The notes under the pieces are model-generated. The model ran no database searches and was not told the DNA's origin. It was given only the letters and a program-made list of their open reading frames with translations. From Candidatus Omnitrophota bacterium (lineage in GTDB: Bacteria; Omnitrophota; Gorgyraeia; Velamenicoccales; Velamenicoccaceae): DNA of 64,000 bases. A program made the translations under genes and the position numbers. Location: positions 62,001 through 126,000 of the forward strand of contig JACRLT010000003.1 in NCBI GenBank assembly GCA_016235185.1. Direction: 5' to 3'. Every line of letters begins with the position of its first letter. The stretch's first letter is position 1. Shown here in pieces: positions 51,912-61,003 of the stretch.

Positions 51912-53084
51912 ATGAAAAAAAAGAATATCGTAATTCTTGGCTCAAGCGGTTCCGTAGGCGAAAGCGCTTTGGACGTAGTGCGGCAGTATAAGGACAGGTT
52001 TAATGTTGTCGGTCTGTCTGTTAATTCAAACATTGAAAGGTTGAAAGAGCAAATAAAGGAATTTAAGCCGGTTTCTGTTGCTGTGGGAGATGCGGATCAG
52101 GCCTGCGTGTTGGCCAAGAGCTTAAAGAAAGGCCCTGAAGTCCTGGTTTCGCGCGAAGGCATTTGTGAGTTGGCCCGCTTCAAGGATGCGGATTTAGTTT
52201 TGGTAGCAATTGTGGGTGCGGAGGCTATTTTTCCTCTTTTAGCTGCAATAAGTGCCAAAAAGACAATTGCATTGGCTAACAAGGAATCCGTTGTCGTAGC
52301 AGGTTCTCTTGTGCGGCGTGAGGCGTTAAAGCATAATGTACGGATCATACCCGTTGACAGCGAGCAGAACGCGATTTTTCAATGCCTGGAGGGCTATGAT
52401 ATTAATATGGTGGAACGCTTGTATTTGACAGCATCCGGCGGCCCGTTGGTCGACTATTCCAAGCAGCGGCTTGGGAGCGTCTCTTTGAAAAAAGTTTTAG
52501 CGCATCCGCGCTGGAAGATGGGCAAGAAGATCACCGTTGATTCTGCCACTTTGATGAATAAGGGTTTAGAGGTGATCGAGGCCAGAGAGCTTTTCGGCCT
52601 GTCGCTCGACAAGATCAAGGTTTTGATCCATCGTAAGGCTCTTGTGCATTCGATGGTAGAATTTTGCGATGGTTCGATCCTGGCGCAGTTAGCCGTCACA
52701 GACATGCGCCTGCCCATTCAGGTCGCCTTGACGTACCCAGAGCGTTGGCCGAACCGGAGGTTGAGGCTGGATCCTATCAGGATGGGGGACCTGTCTTTTC
52801 AGCCGCCTGACGTGAAACTTTTCCCTTGCCTGGCCTTAGCTTACGAGGCAGGGCGTCGGGGCGGGACATTGCCATGTGCCTTGAATGCGGCAAACGAAGT
52901 GGCGGTTAGCGCCTTTTTGGCAGGACGCCTGTCTTTTGACCGTATACCGCATGTCATAGAGCACGTCATTACAAAAAACAGATTTTCAAAAGATAACCTG
53001 TCACTCGAATCTATTTTTGAAACGGATTGGCAGGCGCGGCAGAGCGCAAGGAGCCGCGTAAAAGTTTATAAAACGAAAGGATAG
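51912..53084 (+). CDS. dxr: 1-deoxy-D-xylulose 5-phosphate reductoisomerase
   Basis: A 390-residue NADPH enzyme, the committed step of the MEP isoprenoid pathway. LGSSGSVGESALDVV is the dinucleotide site, ALANKESVVVAG and PVDSEQNAIFQCLEG contain metal-site residues, TASGGPLVDY and HPRWKMGKKITVDSATLMNKGLEVIEA are the flexible-loop and active-site signatures. Full length. Supplies precursors used by uppS two genes upstream. Confidence 0.96.
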   Translation: MKKKNIVILGSSGSVGESALDVVRQYKDRFNVVGLSVNSNIERLKEQIKEFKPVSVAVGDADQACVLAKSLKKGPEVLVSREGICELARFKDADLVLVAIVGAEAIFPLLAAISAKKTIALANKESVVVAGSLVRREALKHNVRIIPVDSEQNAIFQCLEGYDINMVERLYLTASGGPLVDYSKQRLGSVSLKKVLAHPRWKMGKKITVDSATLMNKGLEVIEARELFGLSLDKIKVLIHRKALVHSMVEFCDGSILAQLAVTDMRLPIQVALTYPERWPNRRLRLDPIRMGDLSFQPPDVKLFPCLALAYEAGRRGGTLPCALNAANEVAVSAFLAGRLSFDRIPHVIEHVITKNRFSKDNLSLESIFETDWQARQSARSRVKVYKTKG

Positions 53085-53092
53085 GACGCTGG

Positions 53093-54166
53093 ATGGCTAC
53101 GTTTATTTTAATTTTGAGCATATTGATCCTGGTGCATGAGTTGGGGCATTTTATTGCAGCCAAACAACTGAAGATCAAGGTGGAAAAATTTTCTTTAGGG
53201 TTTGGGCCCAGGTTGCTATCGAAAAAAATAGGAGAAACGGAATATATGCTTTGCGCTATTCCTTTCGGAGGGTTTATTAAGATGGCTGGCGATTCTTCCG
53301 AAGAGTTCAAGGGTGCGCCGGATGAATTTCTTTCCCGCAAGCCCGGACAGCGCGCTCGTGTAATTTTCGCAGGGCCGTTTTTTAACTATATCCTGGCTTT
53401 TTTGTGCCTGTGGATGGTTTTTTATCTAGGATATCCCAGAAATTCTACAAAAATAGGAGAATTAGTCTCCGGGCTTCCGGCACAAACAGCGGGTTTAAAA
53501 CCCGGTGACAAGGTCCTTGAAGTCGACGGTGAATCAGTAATATTCTGGGAAGATGTTTCTAAAAAGATCCATGTCAAAAAAGGCGAGGTCATCCGTATCA
53601 AAGTATTGAGAGACGCGAGGGAGCTCAATTTTGAGATGACCCCGCAGGCAAAGGAGGTTGATACGATCTGGGGCAAGAAAGTAGAGGTAGGCCTTGTCGG
53701 CATTAAGCCTTCGCAAGAGTTGATAAAAGTCCGTTATGGCTTCTGGGAGTCTTTGGTCAAAGGCGCGCAAAATCTTGTCTCAATGACCGCCATGACCGTT
53801 GTGGCTATTTTTAGCATTATTTCAGGTACTATGTCGTTTAAAGAGTCCGTGACAGGCCCGCTTGGAATATTTTTTATCGCTTCAGGAGCAGCCAAGCTGG
53901 GGATATCGGCAGTTTTGCATGTCATAGGCATATTGTCCATGAGTTTGTCTATTTTTAATCTTTTACCTTTGCCTATCTTGGACGGCGGCCATATTTTTTT
54001 GGCAGGCTTAGAGAAGATAAGGAACAGGCCGCTTGCCGAAAAAACAGAAGGCATCATAAATAATATCGGTATGAGTTTTTTGATCATCCTGGCTGTTTTC
54101 GTATTTGCCAATGATATCATCCGTTATGGTTATTGGGACAAATTTTTGGCACTATTCGGGAAATAG
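53093..54166 (+). CDS. rseP: RIP metalloprotease RseP (site-2 protease)
   Basis: A 357-residue intramembrane zinc protease of the sigma-E type signalling pathway. LVHELGHFIAA supplies the HExxH motif near residue 16-20, GFGPRLLSKK and PFGGFIKMAGD follow, one PDZ domain lies at about 115-200 (the E. coli enzyme has two), and LLPLPILDGGHIF carries the third ligand Asp. The C-terminal helix ends just before the stop. Followed directly by the heptamer repeat H7. Confidence 0.93.
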   Translation: MATFILILSILILVHELGHFIAAKQLKIKVEKFSLGFGPRLLSKKIGETEYMLCAIPFGGFIKMAGDSSEEFKGAPDEFLSRKPGQRARVIFAGPFFNYILAFLCLWMVFYLGYPRNSTKIGELVSGLPAQTAGLKPGDKVLEVDGESVIFWEDVSKKIHVKKGEVIRIKVLRDARELNFEMTPQAKEVDTIWGKKVEVGLVGIKPSQELIKVRYGFWESLVKGAQNLVSMTAMTVVAIFSIISGTMSFKESVTGPLGIFFIASGAAKLGISAVLHVIGILSMSLSIFNLLPLPILDGGHIFLAGLEKIRNRPLAEKTEGIINNIGMSFLIILAVFVFANDIIRYGYWDKFLALFGK

Positions 54167-54187
54167 TCGGTTATCGGTGCTCGGTTC
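54167..54187 (+). repeat. Short 7-bp repeat array (H7)
   Basis: TCGGTTA, TCGGTGC, TCGGTTC: three units starting at the first base after the rseP stop codon. No inverted partner. The shortest member of the array family. Confidence 0.5.
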
Positions 54188-54210
54188 TTGCGAAAACCTA
54201 AATAGCTATT

Positions 54211-55293
54211 ATGTTCAAAATTAAGCGTCGTAAAACAAGAACAGTAAAGATCGGCAACATCAAGATCGGCTCCGGACATCCTGTTGCCATTCAGTCCATG
54301 GTGAAGGTGAGGGCCTCTGATGTCGAAGCCTCTGTAGTTCAGATCAACGATCTACAGCGTGCAGGCTGTGAGATCGTCCGGATCGCAGTTGAAGATTTGA
54401 AGGATGCTTCTGCTATTGCGGCTATAAAGCGCAAGACAAGGCTCCCTCTGGTAGCTGATATCCATTTTGATCACCGTCTGGCTTTGGCATCCATTGAATC
54501 AGGTGTTGATAAGATCAGGCTTAATCCCGGGAATATTTATAAAGAAAGTCATGTTAGGTCTGTTATTGACGCTGCAAAACAGGCGCATATCCCGATCCGT
54601 ATAGGTGCCAATTCAGGGTCTTTGAGAACAAGATCAAGTGACACAGCAGGGGCGCTTGTCAAAAGCGTGCAGGAATACTTAAAAGTTTTTAAAAGAATGA
54701 AGTTTCATGACATTGTCATCTCGCTGAAAGGCTCTGGTATTCTGGAAACAATATATGCTTACAAAAAGATGGCCCGGGTTTGTGATTATTCGTTTCACTT
54801 AGGGGTGACCGCAACCGGCCTTCCTTTGGATGGCGTTGTCAAGTCCAGCGCCGGCATGGGGGTGTTGTTATTTGCCGGCATTGGTGATACAATAAGGGTG
54901 TCTTTGCTCGAGCAGCCAAGTGAGGAAGTCCGAGTGGCACAGTTACTGTTGGCTAGCTTGGGGTTACGTACATTTGGGCCGCAGTTGGTATGTTGCCCGA
55001 CTTGTGGCCGTTGCGAAGTGGACTTGAGCGCAAAAGCCCATAGATTTGAGGCTCTTTTGTCACAATTGTCAAATAGCGAAAAAGAGCTTCTAAAAAATAC
55101 AAAGATAGCGCTTATGGGTTGCGTGGTCAATGGCCCGGGCGAAGCCCGGGATGCAGAGGCCGGTATAGCTTTTTCCAGGCATAAAGGCATTTTGTTCGAA
55201 AAGGGCCAGATCGTTAAAACCGTGGGTCTGGCTTCGGGTGAAAAAGAGCTTTTTAACCAACTTAAGAAGGTCATCAAAAAAAACAGGAGATAG
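54211..55293 (+). CDS. ispG: 4-hydroxy-3-methylbut-2-en-1-yl diphosphate synthase
   Basis: A 360-residue [4Fe-4S] enzyme of the MEP pathway. VKIGNIKIGSGHPVAIQSM opens the TIM barrel, DIHFDHRLAL and KIRLNPGNI follow, and the C-terminal cluster-binding motifs CPTCGRCEVDL and ALMGCVVNGPGEARDAEAGIAF carry the three cysteines and Glu. Length matches the bacterial short type without the insert domain. No Shine-Dalgarno is evident before the ATG at 54211. An inverted repeat (GTTTCG/CGAAAC nested in CCTC...GAGG) follows the stop. Confidence 0.95.
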   Translation: MFKIKRRKTRTVKIGNIKIGSGHPVAIQSMVKVRASDVEASVVQINDLQRAGCEIVRIAVEDLKDASAIAAIKRKTRLPLVADIHFDHRLALASIESGVDKIRLNPGNIYKESHVRSVIDAAKQAHIPIRIGANSGSLRTRSSDTAGALVKSVQEYLKVFKRMKFHDIVISLKGSGILETIYAYKKMARVCDYSFHLGVTATGLPLDGVVKSSAGMGVLLFAGIGDTIRVSLLEQPSEEVRVAQLLLASLGLRTFGPQLVCCPTCGRCEVDLSAKAHRFEALLSQLSNSEKELLKNTKIALMGCVVNGPGEARDAEAGIAFSRHKGILFEKGQIVKTVGLASGEKELFNQLKKVIKKNRR

Positions 55294-55367
55294 CCTCCGC
55301 CTGTTTCGCTACGCGAAACAAAACGGCCGAGGTAATTTACCGGTCGAATGATCATGAGGGTAAATTT

Positions 55368-56642
55368 ATGAAAGGCATTAAGGAAAAAGTCCGTCACTTA
55401 TTGATCTCCGGAGATTATTTTTTCGGCAAGAAGGATAAAGAGGCTGTCGATAAAGAAAAGCTCAAAAGGGACGTGCATAAGGCTATTGACCATATAGCAA
55501 CCATCGATAGGATCACTTTGGCCGCTGATGAGAAAGAGCGCATAGTGGTTGAGTTGATGGACGAGGTGCTGGGGTTTGGCCCTTTGAGCCCGCTTTTAAA
55601 TGATCCCTTGGTGACGGAAGTCATGGTCAATGGCCCGGATACGGTCTATGCAGAAAAAGGCGGCGTAATGCAGCTCACGGACATCAAATTTGAAAATAAC
55701 CGCCACCTGATGCAGACCATCGAAAAGATAATGAGCCCGACGCAGAGGCGGGTTGATGAGTCTTCGCCTTTCGTGGATGCATCGCTTCCGGACGGTTCGC
55801 GCGTCAATATCATCCTTCCCCCGTTATCTTTGATAGGGCCGGTGATAACTATAAGAAAATTTTTGCGCGAGCTCTCTGTGATAGATGACCTGATCAAGCG
55901 CGAAACATTGACCGAAAGCATGGCGCAATTTCTCATTGCCGCCATAAAAGCTAAGTTGAACATTATCTTTGCTGGTTCTACTGGTGTTGGTAAAACAACG
56001 ACCCTCAATGTACTTTCCAGCTATATATCCGAGGATGAGCGCATAGTTACGATAGAAGATACCAATGAGTTGCGGCTTAAACAGAAGCACGTAGTGCCTT
56101 TGGAAGCCAGGCAGTCTAACATAGAAGGCAGGGGCGAGGTTAGTATCAGGGAGTTGTTTAAGAACTCGCTGCGCATGAGGCCGGACAGGATCATCTTGGG
56201 TGAGATAAGAGGAGGCGAGGCCCTGGATATGCTTCAGGCGATCTCGAGCGGCCATGAAGGGGCTTTGGTGGTTTTGCATGCGAGTTCTCCCGCAGACGTC
56301 ATTTCGCGTATTGAGACAATGATAATCACGTCGAATTCCGCGATCCCGCTTTGGGCGATAAGGCGCCAGATAGCAGATGCTATCGATATCATCGTGCTTC
56401 AGGAGCAGTTATCAGACGGCAAGCGTAAGATAACGCATATCGCGGAAGTCTGCGGCATGGAAAATGACGAAGTGGTTCTAAAAGATCTTTTTTCGTATGA
56501 TATTGTAGGTATATCCGAGGATACCAAACATGTGCTTGGACGCTGGAAGACAGGGGGAGTCGTGCCTAGCTTTTATCAGCGTTTTAGATTGCGCGGCATT
56601 GATCTGCCCGAAACTATTTTTACAATACAACCAGAGATTTGA
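55368..56642 (+). CDS. CpaF/TadA-type secretion ATPase (copy 1)
   Basis: A 424-residue type II/IV secretion superfamily ATPase of the CpaF group, which powers Tad/Flp pilus assembly or related secretion. An N-terminal helical domain (~1-110) with VMVNGPDTVYAEKGG precedes the RecA-like core: DGSRVNIILPP, Walker A GSTGVGKTTTLN (~204), VTIEDTNELRL, Walker B region RPDRIILGEIRGGEALDMLQAISSGHEGALVVLHA. The pilin and other tad genes are not in the window. It ends three bases before proS. A paralogue lies at 58107. Confidence 0.9.
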   Translation: MKGIKEKVRHLLISGDYFFGKKDKEAVDKEKLKRDVHKAIDHIATIDRITLAADEKERIVVELMDEVLGFGPLSPLLNDPLVTEVMVNGPDTVYAEKGGVMQLTDIKFENNRHLMQTIEKIMSPTQRRVDESSPFVDASLPDGSRVNIILPPLSLIGPVITIRKFLRELSVIDDLIKRETLTESMAQFLIAAIKAKLNIIFAGSTGVGKTTTLNVLSSYISEDERIVTIEDTNELRLKQKHVVPLEARQSNIEGRGEVSIRELFKNSLRMRPDRIILGEIRGGEALDMLQAISSGHEGALVVLHASSPADVISRIETMIITSNSAIPLWAIRRQIADAIDIIVLQEQLSDGKRKITHIAEVCGMENDEVVLKDLFSYDIVGISEDTKHVLGRWKTGGVVPSFYQRFRLRGIDLPETIFTIQPEI

Positions 56643-56645
56643 GCA

Positions 56646-57890
56646 ATGTTCTGGACAAAATCATTTATTGCTACTTCAAAAGATGTGCCGGAGGGCGCCG
56701 AGAGCGTAAGCCACAGGCTGATGTTGCGCACCAACATGGTCCGCATGCTGGTGGCGGGTGTTTATTCTTATCTGCCGTTAGGGTTTAAAGTCCTTTCTAA
56801 TATCGAAGGAATAATCCGGGATGAGATGAATAAGACCGGTGCGCTGGAATTGCTCTTGCCTGGTTTGCAGCCATTGGAATTGTGGCAGCGCACAGGCCGC
56901 GACGAGTTGATGGGCGAGACGATGTTTCGTTTTAACGACCGTCGGGGACGCAAACTCTGCCTAGGGCCGACCCATGAAGAGGCCGTGACAGACCTTGCGG
57001 CCGGTTTTGTCAAATCCTATCGGGATGTTCCGTTCACGCTTTATCAGATCCAGACAAAATACAGAGATGAGTTGCGGCCCAGATTCGGTATAGTGCGCAG
57101 CTGTGAATTCATCATGAAAGATGCCTACAGCTTTGACCGTGACCAGAAAGGCCTGGATATAATTTATGATAAGATGCGCGCAGCCTATGAGAATATTTTG
57201 AAAAGGTGCGGCCTGAATTTTGTTTCTGTGAAGGCCGATTCCGGTTTTATCGGCGGCGATGTTTCGCATGAGTTTTTGGTGCCGGCGGAAAGCGGTGAAG
57301 ACACACTTTATAAATGCCAGGTTTGTAATGAGTTTAAAAGTGTTAAGGAGGTAGAGATTGAGAATTGTCCTCATTGTAAAGCCGATATGGAAAAGATCAA
57401 TGCGCTGGAAGTGGGGCACATTTTTAAATTAGGGGAGAAGTATTCTAAGGCGCTGGGAGTGAAATTTTTAGACGAAGAGGGCAAACAGCAGATCGCACAG
57501 ATGGGGTGTTATGGCATCGGCGTCAGCCGCCTTATCGCTGCGGTTATCGAGCAAAACTATGATGCCGATGGCATAATCTGGCCTAAAGAGGTGGCCCCTT
57601 TTGACTGCCTTATATTGCCTGTGAACATCTCCGATAAAGATGTCTGGCAGAAGGCCGCCAGCCTTCATGACGAGCTTGAAAAAGAGAATTTAAAGGTTTT
57701 GATAGACGACAGGGATGAGCGTGCCGGTGTAAAGTTCAAAGACGCAGACCTATTGGGCATCCCTGCGCGCATAACGATTGGCAATAAATGGGTCAAGGGT
57801 AAGTTGCTCGAAGTAAAACATAGAAGGTCCAAAGAGATGAAAGATCTCGGCGCCGATCAGGTATTGGCTGAACTCCGGCGTAATTCGTAA
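56646..57890 (+). CDS. proS: Prolyl-tRNA synthetase, short form without editing domain
   Basis: A 414-residue class II synthetase. Motif 1 region, GPTHEEAVTDL, RDELRPRFGIVRSCEFIMKDAYSFD (motif 2) and GCYGIGVSRLIAAVIEQ (motif 3) are present, then the anticodon-binding domain (~315-414). Typical bacterial enzymes have about 570 residues with a ~180-residue INS editing domain between motifs 2 and 3. Here only ~45 residues remain, carrying a CQVC...CPHC zinc-ribbon-like element (~222-245). Loss of INS implies no cis editing of Ala-tRNA(Pro). Confidence 0.9.
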   Translation: MFWTKSFIATSKDVPEGAESVSHRLMLRTNMVRMLVAGVYSYLPLGFKVLSNIEGIIRDEMNKTGALELLLPGLQPLELWQRTGRDELMGETMFRFNDRRGRKLCLGPTHEEAVTDLAAGFVKSYRDVPFTLYQIQTKYRDELRPRFGIVRSCEFIMKDAYSFDRDQKGLDIIYDKMRAAYENILKRCGLNFVSVKADSGFIGGDVSHEFLVPAESGEDTLYKCQVCNEFKSVKEVEIENCPHCKADMEKINALEVGHIFKLGEKYSKALGVKFLDEEGKQQIAQMGCYGIGVSRLIAAVIEQNYDADGIIWPKEVAPFDCLILPVNISDKDVWQKAASLHDELEKENLKVLIDDRDERAGVKFKDADLLGIPARITIGNKWVKGKLLEVKHRRSKEMKDLGADQVLAELRRNS

Positions 57891-57892
57891 GG

Positions 57893-58103
57893 TTAGAGTA
57901 GGGAGCAAATTAGGGAATTAAAATCTATCCCGTTTTTGCAAGCGAAAAGAGAGCAAAAGCCGGGATGATTTGCATATTTAGAGTAGGGAGCAAATTAGGG
58001 AATTAAAATCTATCCCGTTTTTGCAAGCGAAAAGAGAGCAAAAGCCGGGATGATTTGCATATTTAGAGTAGGGAGCAAATTAGGGATTAGAGTAGGGAGC
58101 AAA
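57893..58103 (+). repeat. 85-bp tandem repeat array
   Basis: Two complete 85 bp units (starting 57893 and 57978) are followed by two truncated starts (58063 and 58087). Each unit opens TTAGAGTAGGGAGCAAATTA and contains a stem of ATCCCG-TTTTTGC with GCAAAAG-CCGGGAT. The last truncated unit supplies the GGGAG ribosome-binding site of the following cpaF gene. Confidence 0.9.
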
Positions 58104-58106
58104 TCT

Positions 58107-59369
58107 ATGGATAAACTGGAGAAGATCCAGCAGATCAAAGAAGACGTTCGCAATAAGGTCATGGCGAGGGTGAAAAAGACCTCGTTGAATTATGAGGCTG
58201 ACGAGTCACAGGTCCGCCGTCAGATCGAAGCTGCTCTTGAGACTGTTGTGCAGCAGAAGATGGAAGGTCACATAGAAGATGCTGTGCGACGGTTCATTGT
58301 CGAAGAGATCATCAATGGAATATTCGGATTGGGCCCTATTGACCGCCTGGTAAATGATCCCGGCGTCTGGGAGATTATGGTCAACGGCCCCAAAGAAGTA
58401 TATGTTGAGCGCGAAGGTAAACTCCAGAAGACGGATGTTGTCTTTGAAGACGAGGGGCAGCTCCATTTTTATATCGAGAGGATACTTTCGCCATCGGGCC
58501 GCCGCGTAACGGAATTTGAGCCGTATATCGATGCGCGCCTGCCTGACGGCTCGCGTCTTAATGTTGTGCGTGCGCCGATAGCGCCCTCCGGCCCCGTGTT
58601 GACCATTCGTAAGGCGCGGCACAAAGTTTTAGAGATGCAGGATCTGATCAATAAGCGTTCGATCGACGAAAAGACCGCGCATTTTTTAAAGGCCTGCGTG
58701 CGTAATCACCTAAACATAGCGATCGTAGGCGGCCCGGGCGCAGGCAAGACTACAATTTTGAATATACTGGCCAGCTTTATCCCGGATGTCGAGCGCGTTA
58801 TCACGATCGAGGATACGCTTGAATTGCGAATGGAGAACAAGCACCGTGTTGCCCTCGAAACCAGGCCATCGAACATCGAGGGTAAGGGAGAGATCACTAT
58901 CCGAGATCTGGTGCGCAATGCCCTTCATATGCGGCCGGACAGGATCATTATCGGCGAAGTGCGGGGCGGGGAAACGCTTGATATGTTACAGTGTATGAAT
59001 ATAGGCAGGGTAGGCTCAATGACGACCATGCATGCAAATTCCGCGTTGGATGCGCTGCTGCGCCTGGAAACTATGGCTATGATGGGTTCTGTCAACGTGT
59101 CGCCGGAATTGATTAAACGCCAGATCGTTTCAGCCATTGACTTGATCATAGTGGTTGACAGGCTATTGGACGGTACGCGCCGCGTTATTTCCATAACCGA
59201 AGTGTTGAAAAACAATGCAATGGAGTATGAGCTTAAAGATATTTATGCCCTTGCTCGTAAAGATGAAGGCGGCGCCGTTACATTTGAGCTTAAAGGCACA
59301 GGGTATATCCCGGCTTTCATAGAAAAATTCAGGGAAGTCGAACATCTTCCTGCGGAATTCAGGAGATAG
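58107..59369 (+). CDS. CpaF/TadA-type secretion ATPase (copy 2)
   Basis: A 420-residue paralogue of the ATPase at 55368. IMVNGPKEVYVEREGKLQ, SPSGRRVTEFEPYIDARLPDGSRLNVV, Walker A GGPGAGKTTILN (~208), ITIEDTLELRM and RPDRIIIGEVRGGETLDMLQCMNIGRVGSMTTMHA are intact. It resembles the Caulobacter CpaF pattern more closely than copy 1 (MHANSA). The start ATG 58107 follows GGGAG from the tandem repeat; the in-frame start at 58050 would translate repeat sequence. Three bases separate it from rimP. Confidence 0.9.
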   Translation: MDKLEKIQQIKEDVRNKVMARVKKTSLNYEADESQVRRQIEAALETVVQQKMEGHIEDAVRRFIVEEIINGIFGLGPIDRLVNDPGVWEIMVNGPKEVYVEREGKLQKTDVVFEDEGQLHFYIERILSPSGRRVTEFEPYIDARLPDGSRLNVVRAPIAPSGPVLTIRKARHKVLEMQDLINKRSIDEKTAHFLKACVRNHLNIAIVGGPGAGKTTILNILASFIPDVERVITIEDTLELRMENKHRVALETRPSNIEGKGEITIRDLVRNALHMRPDRIIIGEVRGGETLDMLQCMNIGRVGSMTTMHANSALDALLRLETMAMMGSVNVSPELIKRQIVSAIDLIIVVDRLLDGTRRVISITEVLKNNAMEYELKDIYALARKDEGGAVTFELKGTGYIPAFIEKFREVEHLPAEFRR

Positions 59370-59372
59370 TCC

Positions 59373-59837
59373 ATGTATCGCCAAGAATCATTGCTTGGGA
59401 TAAAGCCGTTATTGGAAAAGCATCTGGAAAACTTGGGTTTTGTGCTTGTGGACCTAAGGTTTTACAAAGACGGGCAGAATCAGATCGTGCTTGAGGTCTT
59501 GGCGGATAGGACTGAAGGCGGTATCACATTAGATGAGTGTGTACGGCTAAACAGAGAGTTGGGCGATATAGTGGATAATAGCGGCCTGGCCGGGCAAGGT
59601 TATATACTGGACGTTTCTTCTCCCGGGATGGACAGGCCTTTGGCTACAGAGGCGGATTTCAGGCGTAACATCAGCCGCAGAGTCAGGGTTTTTTTAAAAG
59701 AGGCATGGGAGGGCAGGATAGAGTATTGCGGCGAGATCGTCGCAGTAGATGAAACAGGGGTTGTGCTAAACGCAGAAAAAAAAACAGTCCGGATACCACT
59801 GGACATAATTAACAAGGCAAAACAGGTGATCATATGA
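59373..59837 (+). CDS. rimP: Ribosome maturation factor RimP
   Basis: A 154-residue protein for 30S subunit maturation. The N-terminal domain includes LENLGFVLVDLRFYK and GGITLDECVRLNRELGDIVD; the conserved YILDVSSPGMDRPL follows, then an SH3-like C-terminal domain (~90-154). It opens the classic rimP-nusA-infB operon and overlaps nusA by four bases. Confidence 0.93.
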   Translation: MYRQESLLGIKPLLEKHLENLGFVLVDLRFYKDGQNQIVLEVLADRTEGGITLDECVRLNRELGDIVDNSGLAGQGYILDVSSPGMDRPLATEADFRRNISRRVRVFLKEAWEGRIEYCGEIVAVDETGVVLNAEKKTVRIPLDIINKAKQVII

Positions 59838-61003
59838 GCAGTGAATTATTAGCTATCTTAGACCATATTGAGCGCGAACGCGGCATCAGTAAGGACGTTT
59901 TGATACAGGCTGTAGAGGCAGCTATGGTCAGCGCGGTCAAGAAGGTCGTGGGAGTAAAGACAGTCGAGAATATCCGTGTCACTATTGATAGGACCGACGG
60001 CAAGATCCATGCATATATGGATGATGAGGAGATAAAAAGCGTTGATTTCGGCCGGATAGCGGCACAGACAGCCAAGCAAGTAATAATACAAAAGATCCGC
60101 GAGGCGGAAAAAGACGTTATTTTTAACGAATTTTCAGCTAAGGTCGGAGACATTGTAAGCGGTACGGTCTATCGTTTTGAGAAAGGCAATATCATTGTGG
60201 ACCTTTTAGGTAAAGCCGAAGGCCTTATGCCTAAAAGAGAACAATCGCCGCGCGATGATTTCAGGCAGGGGCAGAGGATCCGCGCCTATATCCTTGAGGT
60301 CAAAAGAGAGGCCAAGGGGCCGCAGATAATCCTGTCGCGCACCAGCCCGCTGTTCGTAAAAAAACTCTTTGAGCTCGAAGTACCGGAGATCTTCGAAGGG
60401 ATAGTAGAGATAAAATCCATTTCACGCGAGGCCGGGGAGCGTACGAAGATCGCCGTCTGGTCAAAGGACGAAAAAGTCGATTGTGTCGGCGCCTGTGTCG
60501 GCATGCGCGGTTCCCGCGTCAAGGATATTGTCACTGAACTCCAAGGAGAAAAGATCGATATCATCCGCTGGAGCGATGACCTTCGCGAGTATATAACGGC
60601 CGCACTATCGCCTGCCAAAATAACCGAGATCCGCCTGGACAAGAATAATCAGAAGGCGCAGGTGATCGTGGCCGAAGACCAGCTGTCGCTTTCTATCGGC
60701 AAGCATGGGCAGAATGTCCGCCTTGCCTCGAGGCTTATCGGTTGGGATCTGGATATTCGTACGCGCGAAGAGATCGTTCAGGAAAAGGAAGTCGCCAAAA
60801 AGGCGAGGCAAGAGATGATGCTCGAGGGCATAGGGGAAAAGATCTCCAACTCCCTGATCGAAGCGGGCTTCGATTCCTTAGAGAAGATCAAGGACGCAAA
60901 GCCAGAGCAGCTGACAAATATCAAAGGCATCGGAGCCAAAAAGGCGGAAAAGATCATAGCTAGCGCTAAAGAAAGGTTGTCTAAACAAGATGAGAGTGCA
61001 TGA
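59834..61003 (+). CDS. nusA: Transcription termination/antitermination protein NusA
   Basis: A 389-residue RNA polymerase-binding factor. The N-terminal domain (1-~125) is followed by S1 (GDIVSGTVYRFEKGNIIVDL, ~130-200), KH1 (~210-270, VGACVGMRGSRVKDIVTEL) and KH2 (~285-345, VAEDQLSLSIGKHGQNVRLASRL). A single helix-hairpin-helix unit at the end (IKGIGAKKAEKII) replaces the acidic repeats of E. coli. The end overlaps infB by 14 bases. Confidence 0.95.
   Translation: MSSELLAILDHIERERGISKDVLIQAVEAAMVSAVKKVVGVKTVENIRVTIDRTDGKIHAYMDDEEIKSVDFGRIAAQTAKQVIIQKIREAEKDVIFNEFSAKVGDIVSGTVYRFEKGNIIVDLLGKAEGLMPKREQSPRDDFRQGQRIRAYILEVKREAKGPQIILSRTSPLFVKKLFELEVPEIFEGIVEIKSISREAGERTKIAVWSKDEKVDCVGACVGMRGSRVKDIVTELQGEKIDIIRWSDDLREYITAALSPAKITEIRLDKNNQKAQVIVAEDQLSLSIGKHGQNVRLASRLIGWDLDIRTREEIVQEKEVAKKARQEMMLEGIGEKISNSLIEAGFDSLEKIKDAKPEQLTNIKGIGAKKAEKIIASAKERLSKQDESA

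Noticed and set aside
57893-58106. Tandem repeats considered as a CRISPR array
   Set aside because: Units are contiguous and 85 bp long with no unique spacers, and no cas gene is near.
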